NCBI GenBank assembly: GCA_024336345.1
Contig: JANFOG010000019.1
Location: forward strand, 248,001-312,000
From: Mariannaea sp. PMI_226
Lineage: Eukaryota > Ascomycota > Sordariomycetes > Hypocreales > Nectriaceae
DNA length: 64,000 bases
Direction of reading: 5' to 3'
Below the pieces are notes generated by a model that was given only the letters and a program-made list of their open reading frames with translations, was not told where the DNA came from and ran no database searches. Every line of letters begins with the position of its first letter. Within the stretch, counting starts at the first letter, position 1. A program made the translations under genes and the position numbers. Positions 46,641 through 57,850 of this stretch are shown here, piece after piece.

Positions 46641-47873
46641 CTATTCCGGGGCAGAGCAAGCCCAAGGATCGTGGCCACACTTATCACAGCGGGCATACAA
46701 TGGGAGTCGGTGGCAGGAACGGCGAATATGGAAATCTAGACAAATGTCATATTGTCTAGGGCGGTTCGGTTTTGGAAGAAACCTAGCTGGTCGGCTGCCA
46801 AAAAGGCGCCAGAACTTCTTGGTGGGCTTAAGGAAAGATACTAGCAGAGATTTTGTAAGGGGGTTGTCAAACTGCGATTTTGCTGGTCGAACGTCGACAG
46901 GTTTTAGCCCTATTTGTATCTCAATTTCTTCATTAATGGCGACATCGCTATTAGTTTCGTTGCTATAAAGGTCTATTAGTTTACATAGATAATCTAAGAC
47001 AATATAAATATACCAGGTTTTGCTAGCCTTAACCGTTGTTAGACGGAGTTCCATGGCCCATATAGATTGTTTCTCAATGAGGAGATCCCGTGTGGCAGTG
47101 TTGGTGGTTAGCACCGCCCAGCTGGAGTTGACTCGGAAGACTTGTGGAATTCTCCGTTACTCCACTCCGAATTTCAGGGAAATGTGGGATCAAATGGCAT
47201 AGCTGGTTTGGTTCCTGGCAGGGTATACGGCATCTAGTCGGATGAAAACGCGGAGGTCTTCGCGGGGTGGGGCGTATTGCGTGGGTTGTGAGGGTTGCCC
47301 CTAGTGAACTGGGGGCTGTTATTAACGTTGCCTATGTGGTCGCTCATCTGCGAGCAATCGGGCAGCCATGGTGCTATAAGTAGGTCTAGAGGTAGTCTTA
47401 GTTCTAGAAAGCTCTTTATTCTAGGAGTCCAGGAAATCATCGGAGAACTTTTGTGCAAGTTCTCTTTCAGGTCCAATAGGGAATTGGGCAATAGCCTCTT
47501 CAAACTTGGCGCAGAGAGCCTGGAATACCCTCAACTTGGCATTATACTCCTCCACGCGCTCGTAGGCAAGTCTATTGGCTGACTTAATAATAGATACCGG
47601 TTGGCGCTCCGTGTCCTGTGTGGAACCCGGCAGGTTGGATGCAGGGCCGAGATGAGATCCTTCGGTGACTATAGCAGCAGAAGTGGCAGTGAGTGGTGAG
47701 GGCGAGTGTTCGTAGGTCCTTTGATGTGTGAGTAAGACACGGGCTGGGCCATCCACAACAGCGGGGCTGTTTTGCAAGAGGGCGGTGCGGGCTCTCCGGT
47801 TTAGATTGACAGGAGTATGAATCCCTAGATCAAAAGGATCTATGAGGGCGGACGGGCCGGTGGCGGATGCCAT
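46641..47873 (-). pseudogene. LINE copy C ORF1 (gag-like), broken
   Basis: Starts at 47873 with MASATGPSALIDPFDLGIH and continues NRRARTALLQNSPAVV and RVEEYNAKLRVFQALCAKFE to about 47421, then is broken. A second open part (47114-46641) has IGLKPVDVRPAKSQ and ends in a zinc-knuckle-like RCDKCGHDPWAC. ORF1 proteins of this clade bind the element RNA. The reading is not continuous between the two parts. Confidence 0.75.
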
Positions 47874-48033
47874 GGCCGCCGTTGGAGGCTGCGCGAAGCG
47901 CAGGTTCAGGCAGGTGTTGCGCACTTGTTGAGGAAATTGGTGTAGGCCAGGCCACTTTCTTAACACTTGTATGCCAAGAAAGTATGATGACAAGGGAAGG
48001 TGGGAGATCACGATGCTTGGCCCTGTATCGTAT

Positions 48034-48105
48034 CTGTAGGGTAAGGTAGCTTATGTGTAAGCAGTGGTGTCACGGGGCGCCTGACCCATAGAGATATGGT
48101 GATGT
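48034..48105 (+). repeat. Short repeat R1, copy 2
   Basis: Shares with 13296-13370 a 31-base identical core (48055-48085) and weaker flanks. It lies just outside the 5' end of LINE copy C, which runs on the other strand, so the repeat is inverted relative to the LINE when compared with copy 1. Confidence 0.65.
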
Positions 48106-48224
48106 TGCGATGTTTAGAAGCTTCATGGTCCTTTTGACATAGGGTAGCAACATTGCTGAAATGGAAGGCTAGTTCAGTCTCTGTTAAAGGCGTTCTGCCA
48201 AAATATATGGGCATTCTTAACTAC

Positions 48225-48373
48225 CCCACTTTCAATCCACCCAATCCACCCAATCTACCCACGGCATCGTCGAGTGGATTTGGTGGATTAGCCAATCCAC
48301 TGGGATTTTGCCAGTGGAGTGGACAGTGGAATCCACGAGTGGATCCACTATGTGGATTGAGTGGAGTGGCTTT
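48225..48373. repeat. Cluster of GTGGATT / AATCCAC repeats
   Basis: About 150 bases made largely of the heptamer GTGGATT in both orientations, with CCACTTTCAATCCAC near the left and GGATTGAGTGGAGTGG at the right. This is the look of a hAT-type subterminal region or a tiny MITE. I could not find matching target duplications. It meets a hAT transposase relic at about 48373. Confidence 0.55.
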
Positions 48374-49845
48374 CAACCCTGCGCACATATCATAAATGTT
48401 TCCCTTCAAGCCTTTCTCCTTGCGTCCTCGAAAGAAGCTTTACGCGCAGCACTTGCCGCTGCTAGCGACGTAACCGGCGCCGAGATGTACGAACAATTCT
48501 ACTCTACACTCTATGATGTATCCGCCAATGAGCCAGCATCGCGGTCTGAAGCTTCGAGACAGCAAGAACAGTCTTGCAGTAAGACATGGAAAGGAAAGGC
48601 TAAAAGGGCCGCCGAGCGGCCCCCCAATTTCAAGGATGACAAATTCAGAGGCTGGTAAACAGTCCCGGCGATGCGTAAACTACATAATATTGCGGTCTGG
48701 CTGCGAAATTCATCTATCCACAGTGATCTATGGGATGATCGAGTAGGCTTGCGGCTTGGGATCGATAATGACACCAGATGGAACTCTTGGTATGCCCTGA
48801 TCGACAATCTTCTCCGAAGACAATCACAAATCAAGTAATTCTTGCTTGATTACGATAAGGAGATCAACGACAGTATCCTTAACTCATCAGATTGGGATTA
48901 CCTGGAAAAAACACACAGATTTCTCCACCCATTCGCGTCAGCAATTTTATGGGCTGAGGGTAAGAATTCTACATTGTCTCAAATATTGACAATTATGGAT
49001 GGTTTATTACGCCACTATGAAAAGAACAAGGTTTGCTGTCTCTTGACAGACTATAAACCCCAACTTGGCTAATTGTCCAATCTAGGAAAATTACTCGAAG
49101 CCAGAGATGTTTGATCGCCGTATCCTTCATTCGATTGAGATGGGCTGGTTCATTCTCAACAAGTATTATACTATGACCGAAGATGCGCCTGTTTACGCTG
49201 CCGCCCTTCTTCTTGATCCTTCAAAGCGAATCAGGTACATTGAGCGCCAGCCACTGGCCAGAGTCATGGCATGAGAACGCAATTGCTGGTGTCCGTACAA
49301 TTTGGGAAGAAGAGTACAAAACTCAGCCTGAGACTGGACCTGCGGAGCCGGTTGATGAGGTATCTACTTTGCAAAAGAGGCATCCAAACGAGTGGGACGC
49401 TTTACTTGAAGAGTTGGAAGTCACAGAGGATCTTGGTAATGGTATGGATGACCTTGAAGACTTTATCAAGGCGACACCCATCAAAATAAGTGGATCACCA
49501 CTTCAATGGTGGTGTCACAAGGATCAGCGGAAGACTTATCCTCAGCTAAGTCGAATGGCTATTGATATCCTCTCGATCGCGCCAGAATCAGTTGATCCCG
49601 AATCTGCTTTCTCTGGTGGTCGACGCACTCTATCCTGGGATAGAGAACGACTGACTTGCGAGAATCTTGAGAAGGTTGAATGCATAGGCAACTGGCTGCG
49701 TGAAGGGCATATCCAGAAAACTGTTCATGGTGGTATGGGTGTAATAACTGATACAGGTTTTGATAGTAGCGGTGATGAAGACTCGATGCTGATTTTGATT
49801 GATTGGCGGATGTCTGGCAGCATAGGTACTAAAGTACTAGAGTGA
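48374..49845 (+). pseudogene. hAT transposase relic (copy D), 5'-truncated
   Basis: Begins mid-protein with CAHIINVSLQAFLLASSKEAL, followed by MRKLHNIAVWLRNS, DNDTRWNSWYALIDN and a broken central part. It ends with WCHKDQRKTYPQLSRMAIDI, LSIAPESVDPESAFSGGRRT and LTCENLEKVECIGNWLREG, the C-terminal dimerisation domain. The last 220 codons (49183-49845) are open, so the decay is uneven. The N-terminal zinc finger and the left terminus are missing. Confidence 0.82.
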
Positions 49846-50260
49846 TATCAATCGTGCTAAAGTGCTAGGGTGATATTCTATCACACTTTGTGCGAATATG
49901 TGAATATGAATATGAATATCACTTTAGCGCGTGATATCACAATTGAAGTTCTCTCAGCGGCCAATTGGCACTCCCTTCCCATGCATTTTGATCGTTGCAT
50001 CCTATTTCCCTTTGATGATAGTAGCTGAGATTTTACTTGGGCATTTGAGAAAGTTAGTCCAATGTAATAGTACCTCGCTAGGTATGCGATCTCAGAAAGA
50101 CTGACTATATATAAATCCTGCTTTAATCCTAGGATTAGGATTGATCGTCACAATCACTGTGGTGCACCAACTGTGAGTGGGTATCCAATACTGAAACCCG
50201 ACCCTGGTACTTATTATATACTACTTTGGAGCTTGGTTCTAATATACTCAGGTAACCACT
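49846..50260. other. Spacer between hAT relic and carrier gene
   Basis: AT-rich; repeats of GAATATGTGAATATGAATATG near 49905 may be the right subterminal region of hAT copy D. It also holds the 3' region of the carrier gene. No terminus was proved. Confidence 0.4.
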
Positions 50261-51492
50261 CTATTCAGTTATTTCCTGTAGTTCAAGCTTTCTTTTCCCT
50301 TGCATTCTCGACTTCTTGAGTACTCGTACCACTGCTTCATAAACTAGCATTGTCGTAGCAGACGCTGGTACAGCTCCGATTAGGCCAGTGCCCATACCAG
50401 AGTATAGGGCACGCAAGCCTTCTTCCCGCAAAATTGTTTTGAAAGTGCTAATAATGCCTCGGTATCGAGGAGAAAACTTCTCGCATGAACCCCCTCCATC
50501 GCAGCACCTTGCTCTTCGTGAATCACTCCAACGCACGGATGGGCCTAGGGCCTTGCTCGATCTTGCTGGTTCCACTGGTGCAAAGAGGCATATTTTCTGT
50601 TGCGTTTGCAATCTTGTTCGAATAACTTCGTGCGGATATGTGGCTGCCATTGCACAAGCTTTGCTTGTAGCGCTGGCTGCTATAATACCTAGAACTTGGA
50701 GCCATTCATGGTCCTCATGCCAATTCCCAAGCCTTGTGCCAGTCAAGTACCTCTTAAACTGGTCATATAATGGGAATTGTACTGCTAAGTGTGTCACTCC
50801 CAACAGAGCTGGAGTTAACCCTGAATAGAATGAAGTAATACCTTCCCGGCAATACATCTTCCAAGCCACGTCTATGGCAGATTTGTATTCTTTTGGAGTA
50901 TCCTTTGCAGAGGTACTTGCCTGAGATATAAATCTGGTCTTGATTACCCATAATGGATTCGTAAATAATATCGAACAGGTACCTCCAGTCACTGCTGACA
51001 CACTTGAGGATACCCAAATTTGTTGATGGTCGTTTGGCAATGGTTAGCACTACCCGCAGTTATTCAGACTAAGGAATCACACTGGAGGGGTTGCTTACTG
51101 AATCTCTCTTTTAAAAACTGATTCACCCTATGATATACTGTAAAGTATATCGCACCCCTAGGAAGGTACGCCACCATGGTCGGTCCTAATTCTTGGTACA
51201 TACCAATCAATCCCCCTTCAAGCCATATTGCACGCCCAGTGCCAATCAGGCCTCTGTCTTGAAATGAACGTCGTTTGCTGATCGAGTCAAGTGTCCATAG
51301 CTGAAGACCATCTCTTCCTTGTAGTTTGATTTTTATAACCTCTAGGGGACATATTACGACACTAGTAGCTACTCCACTGGTGGCGCCGGCAAAACTTTGA
51401 ATCGAGGTATCAGAGAAACTGGCGGTAAGGTGTTCCAGAGGGGAAAATGACTGTGAACCGGGAGGGGATGGCTTGTGATGGTTGGGTGGCAT
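50261..51492 (-). CDS. Mitochondrial carrier protein (SLC25; NAD+/pyrimidine-nucleotide-like subgroup)
   Basis: Inner-membrane carrier with three repeats. Exon 1 (51492-51099) holds repeat 1 with CPLEVIKIKLQGRDG and GLIGMYQELGPTMVAYLPRG. Exon 2 (to 50261) holds TNPLWVIKTRF (repeat 2), GITSFYSGLTPALLGV, and TYPHEVIRTRLQTQ (repeat 3). The PLWVIKTR and PHEVIRTR signatures resemble fungal Yia6/Rim2-type carriers, so a nucleotide-like substrate is likely but not proved. About 35 extra residues (Cys/Ser-rich, CCDGGGSCEK) sit in the repeat-3 loop. The exon junction is problematic: a good donor (GTAAGC) at 51098 and a CTAAC branch point exist, but no AG restores the frame where homology demands it. 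It may be recently damaged. Confidence 0.75.
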
Positions 51493-52423
51493 TATGGGTA
51501 ACGAGTTATAAAAAGGTCAAGTCATTGGATACATGGGTGCATGGAAGGATATTTATTTGGTCTTTTCCAAATTACAAACAGTGCGTAATTCTCCCAGGAA
51601 TAACATAAATACATAGAGGGGCCGTGCTATCTTAGGCTCGGTCACCGGACTGGCTCAAGAGAGCGTAGTGGCCGGTTATGATACATCAAGTCATCATGAC
51701 GCACCTTTCTATCTGTTCCAATTCTTTTCGGTCGCTCAATGGGAAAGGCCGACGCGCCGGCATCGACCAACTCTAAGCGATTCCCTCCTCCTTAAGTATC
51801 TCGTTAAGCTCAACTGCGTTGGGTGTTGCGGGTTAGTCTACCGCTGCCAGCACGAAGTAGACTAGCAGAGCTGTGGCATATGGGGACAACGAAATACACT
51901 AACGTGGTGTGTAAGCGAGCGGCTGATTTCCACCACACCTGTCATGCTCAATCACAGCACCACAACGCACTCAAATCTAGTCAGAAGCGCGTACATGTAC
52001 ACCTCTTCATTTTTCTCATATGGTTGGAGCCACCACGACATGCTCGAATACCTTGGACTGCCGACAAGAACCTGAAGAAGTGGCATGTATTTTTGTCCCT
52101 AAGTGGTTGGGATATGCCGCTACAGAGACTTGCCGTCCTATCAGAGCTGCAAGGCATCATTAGCACCATGAGTCCCAATTGGGAACAACATCCTTCGATG
52201 ATGACAAAACATGTTTGAGCAGTATAAGAAGAATCCGTGGATCCAGTGAAACTTGACAGCTACATCGCCAGAATATGTGTCCATGCAGGTAAGATTGTTC
52301 GCAGCAAGGCGAGATCCCTAAACCCGAAAAAAACGTAATTTTTCTCAAAGGACGTCATTATTTCACGATAGGAATAAAAGCCAACCCAGTCGATCTGTGA
52401 CTGTGACATAGGGAGATTTTGGT
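51493..52423. other. Intergenic region with no supported gene
   Basis: ORFs at 51668-51865 and 51823-52218 (+) lack any domain. It contains the upstream region of the carrier (-) and the distal promoter of the LEA-like gene (+), including GACGTCA at 52351-52357. Confidence 0.4.
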
Positions 52424-52431
52424 TGACGTCA
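52424..52431. promoter_or_regulatory. CRE palindrome TGACGTCA upstream of the LEA-like gene
   Basis: A perfect ATF/CREB site 203 bases before the start codon at 52634, with a seven-base partial site 73 bases further up. A TATA-like GTATAAATG lies at 52507-52515. In fungi such sites are bound by AtfA-type bZIP factors under stress. Confidence 0.55.
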
Positions 52432-52633
52432 TTTGATCAATCGGTCATGTGCATCATCTGGGATGGAGGCGGAGGCGTCTCTGAACACTCTCAAATCTGG
52501 AACAACGTATAAATGTGTTAAAACCACGAAGCCTTCTACATCATCTTTGAACACCATATACAAAGTCAAAACAAACCCTCAAACAAACCCTCAAACAAAC
52601 CCTCAAACAAACCTTCAAAAAAACCCACCCAGC

Positions 52634-52912
52634 ATGACCGATCAGAAGAAGAACACCGCAACCGAGGGAGACATCGGAGCAGCGCAATTTGTGACCAGCA
52701 CCCTGGGCAACACCGTGGGGGGGTCGACCCGCACCGTGGGTAACGTGGCTGGTGCCGCCACACGTGGCTTGGGTGACACAGTGTCCAGCGCTAAAGGCGA
52801 AGCAGAGAAACCTGTTGGTGACGCCGTTGTAAACATTGGAACTGGCTTACAAGAGGGGCTCGATAGTGTGTCGAAGGGTGTCGAGAATGCCGGTCAGTGG
52901 AAGAAGCAGTAG
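52634..52912 (+). CDS. Small LEA-like/glycine-rich stress protein (92 aa)
   Basis: Starts at the Met in AGCATGACC, after a CA-rich leader with four CAAACAAACCCT-type repeats that looks like a 5' UTR; reading further upstream adds only this repeat. The protein is hydrophilic and amphipathic, built from imperfect repeats such as TLGNTVGGSTRTVGNVAGAA, TRGLGDTVSSAKGEAEKPVG, GTGLQEGLDSVSKG and a C-terminal VENAGQWKK. Small fungal proteins of this pattern are usually LEA-like and stress-induced. It is intact, single-exon, with a TATA-like box and CRE sites upstream. Confidence 0.75.
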   Translation: MTDQKKNTATEGDIGAAQFVTSTLGNTVGGSTRTVGNVAGAATRGLGDTVSSAKGEAEKPVGDAVVNIGTGLQEGLDSVSKGVENAGQWKKQ

Positions 52913-53591
52913 CGGATGGGGAAATTGATTTTGATGTTGGCACGGAAGATGTAACTCGAGTGGATACAGTCAATACACAGCAATAACCCTCGACGTATAC
53001 TTTGTGTTACGGGTGAAGTATCGTTTATATAAAGGGAATAGGGTTACGGACGAAGGGCGGCTAGGCGCAGGAAAAGGCACTAAACATTGTATTGTAGACT
53101 GAAGCTTAAGGGTTCGCCTCAAGCGAATGCGTAGCGACCCTTAAGAGGGCCCCGGGTCTGATCCAGGGAGACGACAGTGCGTCTTACAGTGGCCCGGAGA
53201 ACGAGAACAGACCTCTCGTCAACGCCTTACTGGAGAGCAAGAAAGTCACCTTGCAACTTGGGCTCTATCGGAGGCACCATTCGAGCTGGCTTCTGAAGGA
53301 ATCCGCAACGAACATTAATCTGGACATCTTCTACCCTTCCCAAAGAAGCCCCATCATCTGGCTGGAATTTCCAGGGCCTGATGGGTCCCTCCAGCCACTG
53401 CATCAATCCATTTTGAGTTATCATTGATTGAATGGATTGAAGGTGGTGGATTTAGGGTAGTTGGTAGTAGGACTGGTGATTCCTGAAGGGGTCTTTGCAT
53501 CTTGAGTAGGTTTCGTCCTTGCGACCACCCTTCCCATCACACTAATCTAAATATGGTTTAGTTCATTGCCTTTTTTTTCCCTCTTGGATTA
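52913..53591. other. 3' region of the LEA-like gene and unassigned sequence
   Basis: Contains a hairpin at 53105-53145 (CTTAAGGGT with TCGC pairing to GCGACCCTTAAG) and an inner alternative stem TTCGC/GCGAA. A minus-strand ORF at 53227-53424 contains GPIRPWKFQPDDGASLGRVE but is unrecognised. ATTGATTGAATGGATTGA-type words at 53405-53450 resemble those at the right end of hAT copy E. Confidence 0.45.
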
Positions 53592-56264
53592 GTGCCGACG
53601 CGCGCCATGACCGCGTTCTTCCGCGACCGTGATCTAGCTAGACGCTCTGAACCAGAAGGAATGGAGTCCACAGCGCCCTCTACGAACGACGTTGACGTGT
53701 TATCTTCCGCCACACTTGCAGTGGCTTCTTTAGTAACGCCAGCTCCCAGCCTGCAAGAGGAAACACCATATAAAGAAGTAGAGCATTAATACCTCTGGCG
53801 TTGCTTCCTAGATTATGTGTGGTCTTAATGCGTCTGAGATATGCTATTGTGGGTATGGAGTTTTGGGTATAATGTTGAGGATTCTTTTGGTAGTCGGCAG
53901 TGGGTCTACAGGCGCTGCATCTAGAATAAGAATCCCAAACCTAGAAGCTTTGCGGAGAAGGGAATCCAGAATGCGAATGCCTATTTATTCAAGGGCCATG
54001 GAATACGCGCCCCCCCTGACAAGACGAAATCAGCCGCTGAAAAAGCCGAGAAGTTAAAGGCCAAGGATCAGAGGTCCATTGCCGAAGTGATGAAGCTTAA
54101 TATGCAACTCTTGCGTGAATAAGACATTGCGAACAGTCTGGCCAAGGGTTTTGACCACAAGCATTTCCAGCGCCTTCTACTCGAATGGATAATTGAGGAA
54201 AAATCATGCATTTAGCGTCTATGAGCAAGAAAGATTACGCCAGATATTCAAATACCTCAACCCATTTGTCAAGATTACAAATGCCAATATTATTAGGATA
54301 ACTATCTGCTGTAAAGTACTCTTGGCCTATGAAATGCATAAGGATAAGGTCATCGCAGTGCTAAAGCAGTCATGCGGCCTGATTCACGTCTCCTTTGACG
54401 GATGGAAGTCAGGCAATAGGTATAGCCTGTATGAGATTGCTTGTTTCTTTTGGGATGAGAATAGCCAGCCATACAAGCTGGCGCTTGGTGTGCCGGAATT
54501 GCGGACTCGCCATTTTGGACATAATATTGCGGCTAAAATACTAGACATCCTTAATGCCTATAAGATCTAGGATAAGATTGGGTATTTCACACTGGACAAC
54601 GCGGAAAGTAACGACAAGGCCATAGAGGTAATTGGTGGCGAGCTCGGGTTTGTTGGGTCGATGAGGTGTAGGCGCTGCTTCGGCTATATGCTAAATCTCT
54701 TGGCCAAAGCACTGCTATTTAGCCACAATATCGAGGCTTTCAAAGTGCAGTTATTAGGGGAAGCTGCTCTATTTGAGGCAGAGCACACACTTTAGCGGCA
54801 CAAAGGGCCTATTGGAAAGCTATATAATCTAGTGGTTGATATCTAAAGGTCGGACCAGCTTACTTATTTACTGTAGAGTATATAATACTCTAAATTCAAT
54901 TTATCTTTAGATCTTAGGATTAGAGTAAGGCAATTGGTCGATTTGATAATTAATAATAATACCTGGTGGCTTTCTTAACTATATATAATTAAATATGCTA
55001 TCATTCTTTAATTATTTATTAAACAACTTATCTTGAAGTATCGTCAATAATGGGAGCAGGACAATAGATTAAAGAGGATAGGGAATCTTAGAAAGTCTGC
55101 GAGGGAGCCCCAGATTTGCTTAGAAGAAAACCAGCTTATGGTCAATAACTGGGCAGTCTTGGAACACCTGGCTAAGCTTCTTGGATTCTATAAGGATGCT
55201 GTGAAGACTCTGGAAGGCAATGGCTAACAATATAAGCAAAAAGGAAGGTGGGTTGGCTCATATGGGAATATATGGGAGGTTATCTAGGGATTTGAGTTCT
55301 TATTAGAAGTACTTAAGGATTATAAGCAGCTTGCTTTTGAGATACCCAACGTGGAGCACTTTTGAATTAATATTAATCTAGGTTAAGGAAAAGTCAATAA
55401 GTATTATAGCAGGCTGGATAAGACACCAATCTACTATATGGCCTTAGCGCTACACCTAGCTTTCCGGTGGGGGTATTTTGAAAATAAATGGAAGGATAAT
55501 ATAAAATAGGTAATAAAGGCAAAGCAGATAGTCTAAGAAGTGTGGGAATTAGACTATCATTACCTATAGGTGGTCTAAAGTCCCGTGGATGACAAACCAG
55601 TTGCGAAGTGATAGCGAAAGTACTATAATCCATTTTAAGTGTATTATAAGCGTACGCGGCCGGTTCTTGGATACGGTTTGGTAAAAGAGGAAGCGACTTT
55701 GCCTAACAACATTAATAAAGATATTAATGAGCTCGAATTATGGCAGTTATCTTGGGAGGATGGAGATAATGATGTTAGAGATCTAATATTATACTAATAT
55801 GAGCGCAAACGTCGGTATTCTTGTTTTTTACAAATGGCGCTAGACTTCCTTATGATCCAGCCGATATTAGCAGAGTGTAAGAGGATGTTTATAGCGGCAG
55901 GGCGGATGGTGATGCCACTATGAAATCGGCTGGATGTAGACATTATAGGAATGTGTTAAGTGCTGCAATTGTGATTATAGGCTGGGGTGATTGATGATCT
56001 GGACGTATTACTACTTCCTATTGAGAATGGTAGTGGTGATGGGGCGGAAGAAGGATTGTGGGTAGAGGTGGGAGGTGAAGAAAAGGGGATGGAAGAGTGG
56101 GAGTGGAATAGTTTAGCTTGGAGATCAATGATTTCAATTAGTATCCATTCAACTCAATTTAATGGATAATTGATCAACGCCACTGGAGAGAGTGGTTGAC
56201 CAGGTCAACTCACCGCTACCGAGCCATTCAGTTGATTGAATTGAGTGGTGCACATCCTTGAGTA
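53592..56264 (+). mobile_element. hAT transposon relic (copy E) with decayed transposase
   Basis: N terminus near 53592 (MPTRAMTAFFRDRDLARRSE), then a degraded finger region with frameshifts. The clear core at 54190-54570 reads EENHAFSVYEQERLRQIFKY, GLIHVSFDGWKSGNRYSLYE and ALGVPELRTRHFGHNIAAKI, followed by GYFTLDNAESNDKAIEVIGG. The dimerisation domain at 55830-55990 reads MALDFLMIQPILAECKRMF, AAGRMVMP, RLDVDIIG. Stops are numerous. The right part (56120-56264) has CAATTGAAT-type repeats and ends inside hAT copy F, in the codons for its EFRALL segment, so E inserted into or recombined with F. Confidence 0.8.
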
Positions 56265-57203
56265 ACGCCCTGAATTCTGCTTGCTTTGCCATACGAAAAG
56301 AGACGCTGCAGGTTGTGATCCACTGTATATATAGTTGTTCGAGAACGGCGGGGTCTACATCGTGAGTTGTAATTGTGGATAGACAGCGGCGTTTATAATC
56401 GGTGGTTTGTTGTGCCTTTTCGAAGGTATCGACGATGTGGCTTGCATCAATGCAGTTCGGCTTTCTTAAGCAGAAGATATATCGATATTATGCCGGTCCC
56501 TTAGATAAGTTGAAATAATAGTTGTTCTACTAGACTTGAGATATTCTTTTGTGCAATACTTGTAGCACCATATTGACTTCCCCTTTGCATTGAGAGTAAC
56601 CTCATTGTGGCCAACAGGCGTATAGTGCCACACTTTTGAGTAGTGCCTTTTCGTAGTAGCCAAGGTGGTTATAGAAGAAGAGGACAGTGTAGGATCATGA
56701 CATGGTGAATTGAGATTGTCTAATGGCTCGCTCCCAAGCCGCGAAAGCATATCAGAAGGTTGTGATAATATTATGTGGAGACATTATAACGGTCTTGGTG
56801 AGCATATTAACAACAGACTAAGGGACTACTATGAATGGAAGCAGAAATAAGAAAAGGAGAGCTTGAATAAGCTCCTGAGATTCGAGCCAATCTCGCTTGC
56901 CAGGGGATCCCTGCCCGGGCTGCCCGGGAAGGAACCCTGAAGCGCAAGCTGGACACAACGCCTTCGAGCCTAATCTATAGTGCCTTAAAGACGCAGATAT
57001 TTGACCTCTGTTGTGCTGGTTGAGCCATGGAAGTCACTATGTTCCAGTATCAATACGGCCATATATGGTCATATGCCGGATAACGATATTATATGGCGAC
57101 CATATGAGATTATGGGATATGATACGGCCACCATATTATATGATATGGTAATATCAATATATGGTAATACGTATTGCCATATCGCGAATACTATTGGACA
57201 CAC
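56265..57203 (-). mobile_element. 5' end of a hAT transposon (copy F), BED finger and upstream region
   Basis: Transposase start at 56750 (MLSRLGSEPLDNLNSPC). A BED-type finger follows: SIWCYKYCTKEYLKSS with HNIDISS; its Cys-Cys and His residues are preserved. Past a stop at 56466-56468 the frame continues ESRTALMQA to about 56265, where copy E begins. Upstream 56760-57203 matches copy A (1-514). The outer terminus is cut two to three bases before the CAGTG end, where LINE sequence starts. Confidence 0.8.
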
Positions 57204-57850
57204 CGGCCAACGTCGAGGTGCACTGGGTGCCGGGCCATCAAGGCATCGAGGGGAATGAAGAAGCGGACCGCCTTGCAAAGGAGGGAGCCTCGCTGCCACT
57301 GGACCCAAGTAGACCACCCACGCTAGCCGGGGTACGGCGCCTTGCGCGCACCAGAGTGAGAGATCAATTCTCATCCTGGTGGGATCAACAGCTACCTAAA
57401 CTAAAGAGATACCGAAGATTCGGAATCACAACGGCAAACCTCACATGCCCTGGGGAACTAAACCTGCCCAGACGAACTCTACACTCACTCCTCGCAGCAA
57501 GGTCCGGCCAAGGTGACTTCGAATGGTACCACCGCTGACTGGGGCATACCGATGACCGGAAATGCACATGCGGCAAGGTGAATACCCCAGACCATCCCGT
57601 ACATTGCAAGAAGACCCAGAAAATACGCTCGCAGTGGCCGAAACTCGACCCCGAGCTCCGTACAAATAACGAATACTGGCTCCGCCTTATAACTCGCCCC
57701 AAAGATTTCGCAACGTTCCTACAGGTAACGCGCTTCTATGAGGATATATGCCCTTAGAAGCAGAGTAACCGGATAGATCAAGATGCCACACCTCCCTCTA
57801 TAACAACTATTATTTCCTATGTTTCCTTCTTTCCTTGACACCACATAGAA
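57203..57850 (+). mobile_element. Tad-like LINE 3' fragment: end of RNase H and zinc knuckle
   Basis: Opens in the RNase H domain (VHWVPGHQGIEGNEEADRLA, with the catalytic His and Asp), continues RRFGITTANLTCPGELNLPR, has a stop at 57536-57538, then CTCGKVNTPDHPVHCKK, the C-x-C-x8-H-x4-C terminal knuckle, and ends near 57757 (RFYEDICP). This is a 5'-truncated LINE of a family different from copy C. Its 5' junction falls in the hAT terminus. Confidence 0.8.

Larger units (their letters stand above)
42119..48015 (-). mobile_element. Tad-like LINE, nearly full length, decayed (copy C)
   Basis: Order in minus-strand sense: 5' UTR (48015-47874), ORF1, ORF2 with endonuclease, reverse transcriptase, RNase H and terminal zinc knuckle, then a 3' UTR of about 400 bases ending in a (CATA)n/(GTAT)n tail at 42124-42148. 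At about 5.9 kb it is close to a complete Tad-clade element. Stops and frameshifts in both ORFs make it immobile. The tail directly meets the 5' end of copy B in head-to-tail arrangement. Confidence 0.85.

Noticed and set aside
48225..48373. GTGGATT cluster as a complete MITE
   Set aside because: The ends are only loosely inverted and no flanking duplication was found, so it is listed only as a repeat cluster.
53511..53518. CTTGAGTA as the left target duplication of hAT copy E, matching the bases right of 56264
   Set aside because: The sequence inside it (GGTTTCGTCC) does not pair with the right end of E, and the left flank does not continue hAT copy F; one chance 8-mer match is expected at low but real odds.
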